Part shown: one piece after another, positions 5,652-5,749 of the stretch
Position numbering within the stretch: position 1 is the first letter of the stretch
Layout: each line of letters opens with the position of its first letter
Assembly (NCBI GenBank): GCA_964523675.1
Contig: CAZFZT010000129.1
Location: forward strand, 1-5,749
Source: CAZFZT01 sp964523675
GTDB lineage: Bacteria > Planctomycetota > Phycisphaerae > Phycisphaerales > SM1A02
DNA length: 5,749 nt
Reading direction: 5' to 3'
Position numbers and translations under genes: made by a program
Notes under the pieces: model-generated
What the model saw: only the letters and a program-made list of their open reading frames with translations
What the model was told of the DNA's origin: nothing
Databases searched by the model: none

Positions 5652-5749
5652 CTACACGCCGCCTGCAATCAGTTCCGGCGTCGCAAGGCGCTCCTGTCCC
5701 ACTGGATTGAATCGCTCATTGGTCGCGCCAAGTAAACGAAGCGTCTTCT
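5652..5749 (-). CDS. Possible 3' end of an upstream gene (partial, cut by the window edge)
   Basis: Reading in from the right edge on the minus strand, one frame stays open for 31 codons and stops with TAG at 5654-5652. It encodes KTLRLLGATNERFNPVGQER followed by LATPELIAGGV. The composition looks like an ordinary protein C-terminus and the direction matches all other genes here. The open stretch is too short to be decisive, however, and overlapping plus-strand frames of 64 and 73 codons exist. I do not recognise the family. If it is real, the dockerin gene begins about 280 bp downstream of it. Confidence 0.35.
   Translation of the reverse strand, partial: KTLRLLGATNERFNPVGQERLATPELIAGGV

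Noticed and set aside
5643..5693. Direct repeat CAAGGCGCTC at 5643-5652 and 5684-5693
   Set aside because: These are two 10-bp matches 41 bp apart with no further copies and no flanking similarity, and may simply be chance. It is not a CRISPR or iteron array.
5489..5735. Two overlapping plus-strand frames (73 and 64 codons) near the right edge
   Set aside because: No ribosome site precedes them, one starts with TTG, and neither product resembles a known protein. They conflict with each other and with the minus-strand direction of all other genes.

Overview
The window looks like chromosomal DNA from a GC-rich planctomycete, most likely of the Phycisphaerae lineage. The main evidence is the 966-residue secreted protein. 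It combines Cys-rich modules of the GACC...GxYxGDG type with a C-terminal dockerin-like tail (GDLTADD... and DFDGDGN..., each followed by VPDLL.LLA.WG), a pairing I associate with that group. This is inferred from family resemblance, not from a database search.

Layout, with every convincing gene on the minus strand. At the right edge (5652-5749) lies what may be the last 31 codons of an upstream gene. Bases 5369-5651 hold no gene, but contain a small dyad, a weak promoter candidate and a nested stem-loop leader that ends just before a strong AAGGAG ribosome binding site. Bases 2468-5368 encode the large secreted protein: signal peptide, lectin-like N-terminal domain, Cys-bearing beta-sandwich repeats, three six-Cys modules, further beta-rich segments and the dockerin tail. 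A textbook intrinsic terminator follows at 2405-2434. An 84-bp imperfect palindrome fills 2310-2393. Bases 1251-2297 encode a lipoprotein substrate-binding protein of an ABC importer (family 1, 'iron(III)-type'). After a 67-bp gap comes a 326-residue hypothetical protein with a split zinc ribbon and a charged helical tail (203-1183). A second copy of the palindrome occupies 1-72 and is cut by the window edge. I see nothing recognisable in 73-202.

Functional reading: the large protein is probably a stand-alone, terminator-bounded transcription unit for a disulfide-rich surface or extracellular protein. The substrate-binding protein and the zinc-ribbon protein share an orientation with no visible terminator between them, so they may be co-transcribed, but nothing in their sequences says they work together. 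No permease or ATPase is present, so the binding protein is an orphan as far as this window shows. The two palindromic repeats lie in the same orientation and bracket this two-gene unit.

I found no convincing new defence system, CRISPR array, RNA gene or transposase. The items most worth a second look are the palindromic repeat family (one copy forms nearly all of the 5' region of the binding-protein gene), the structured leader of the large gene, and the enlarged zinc-ribbon protein.
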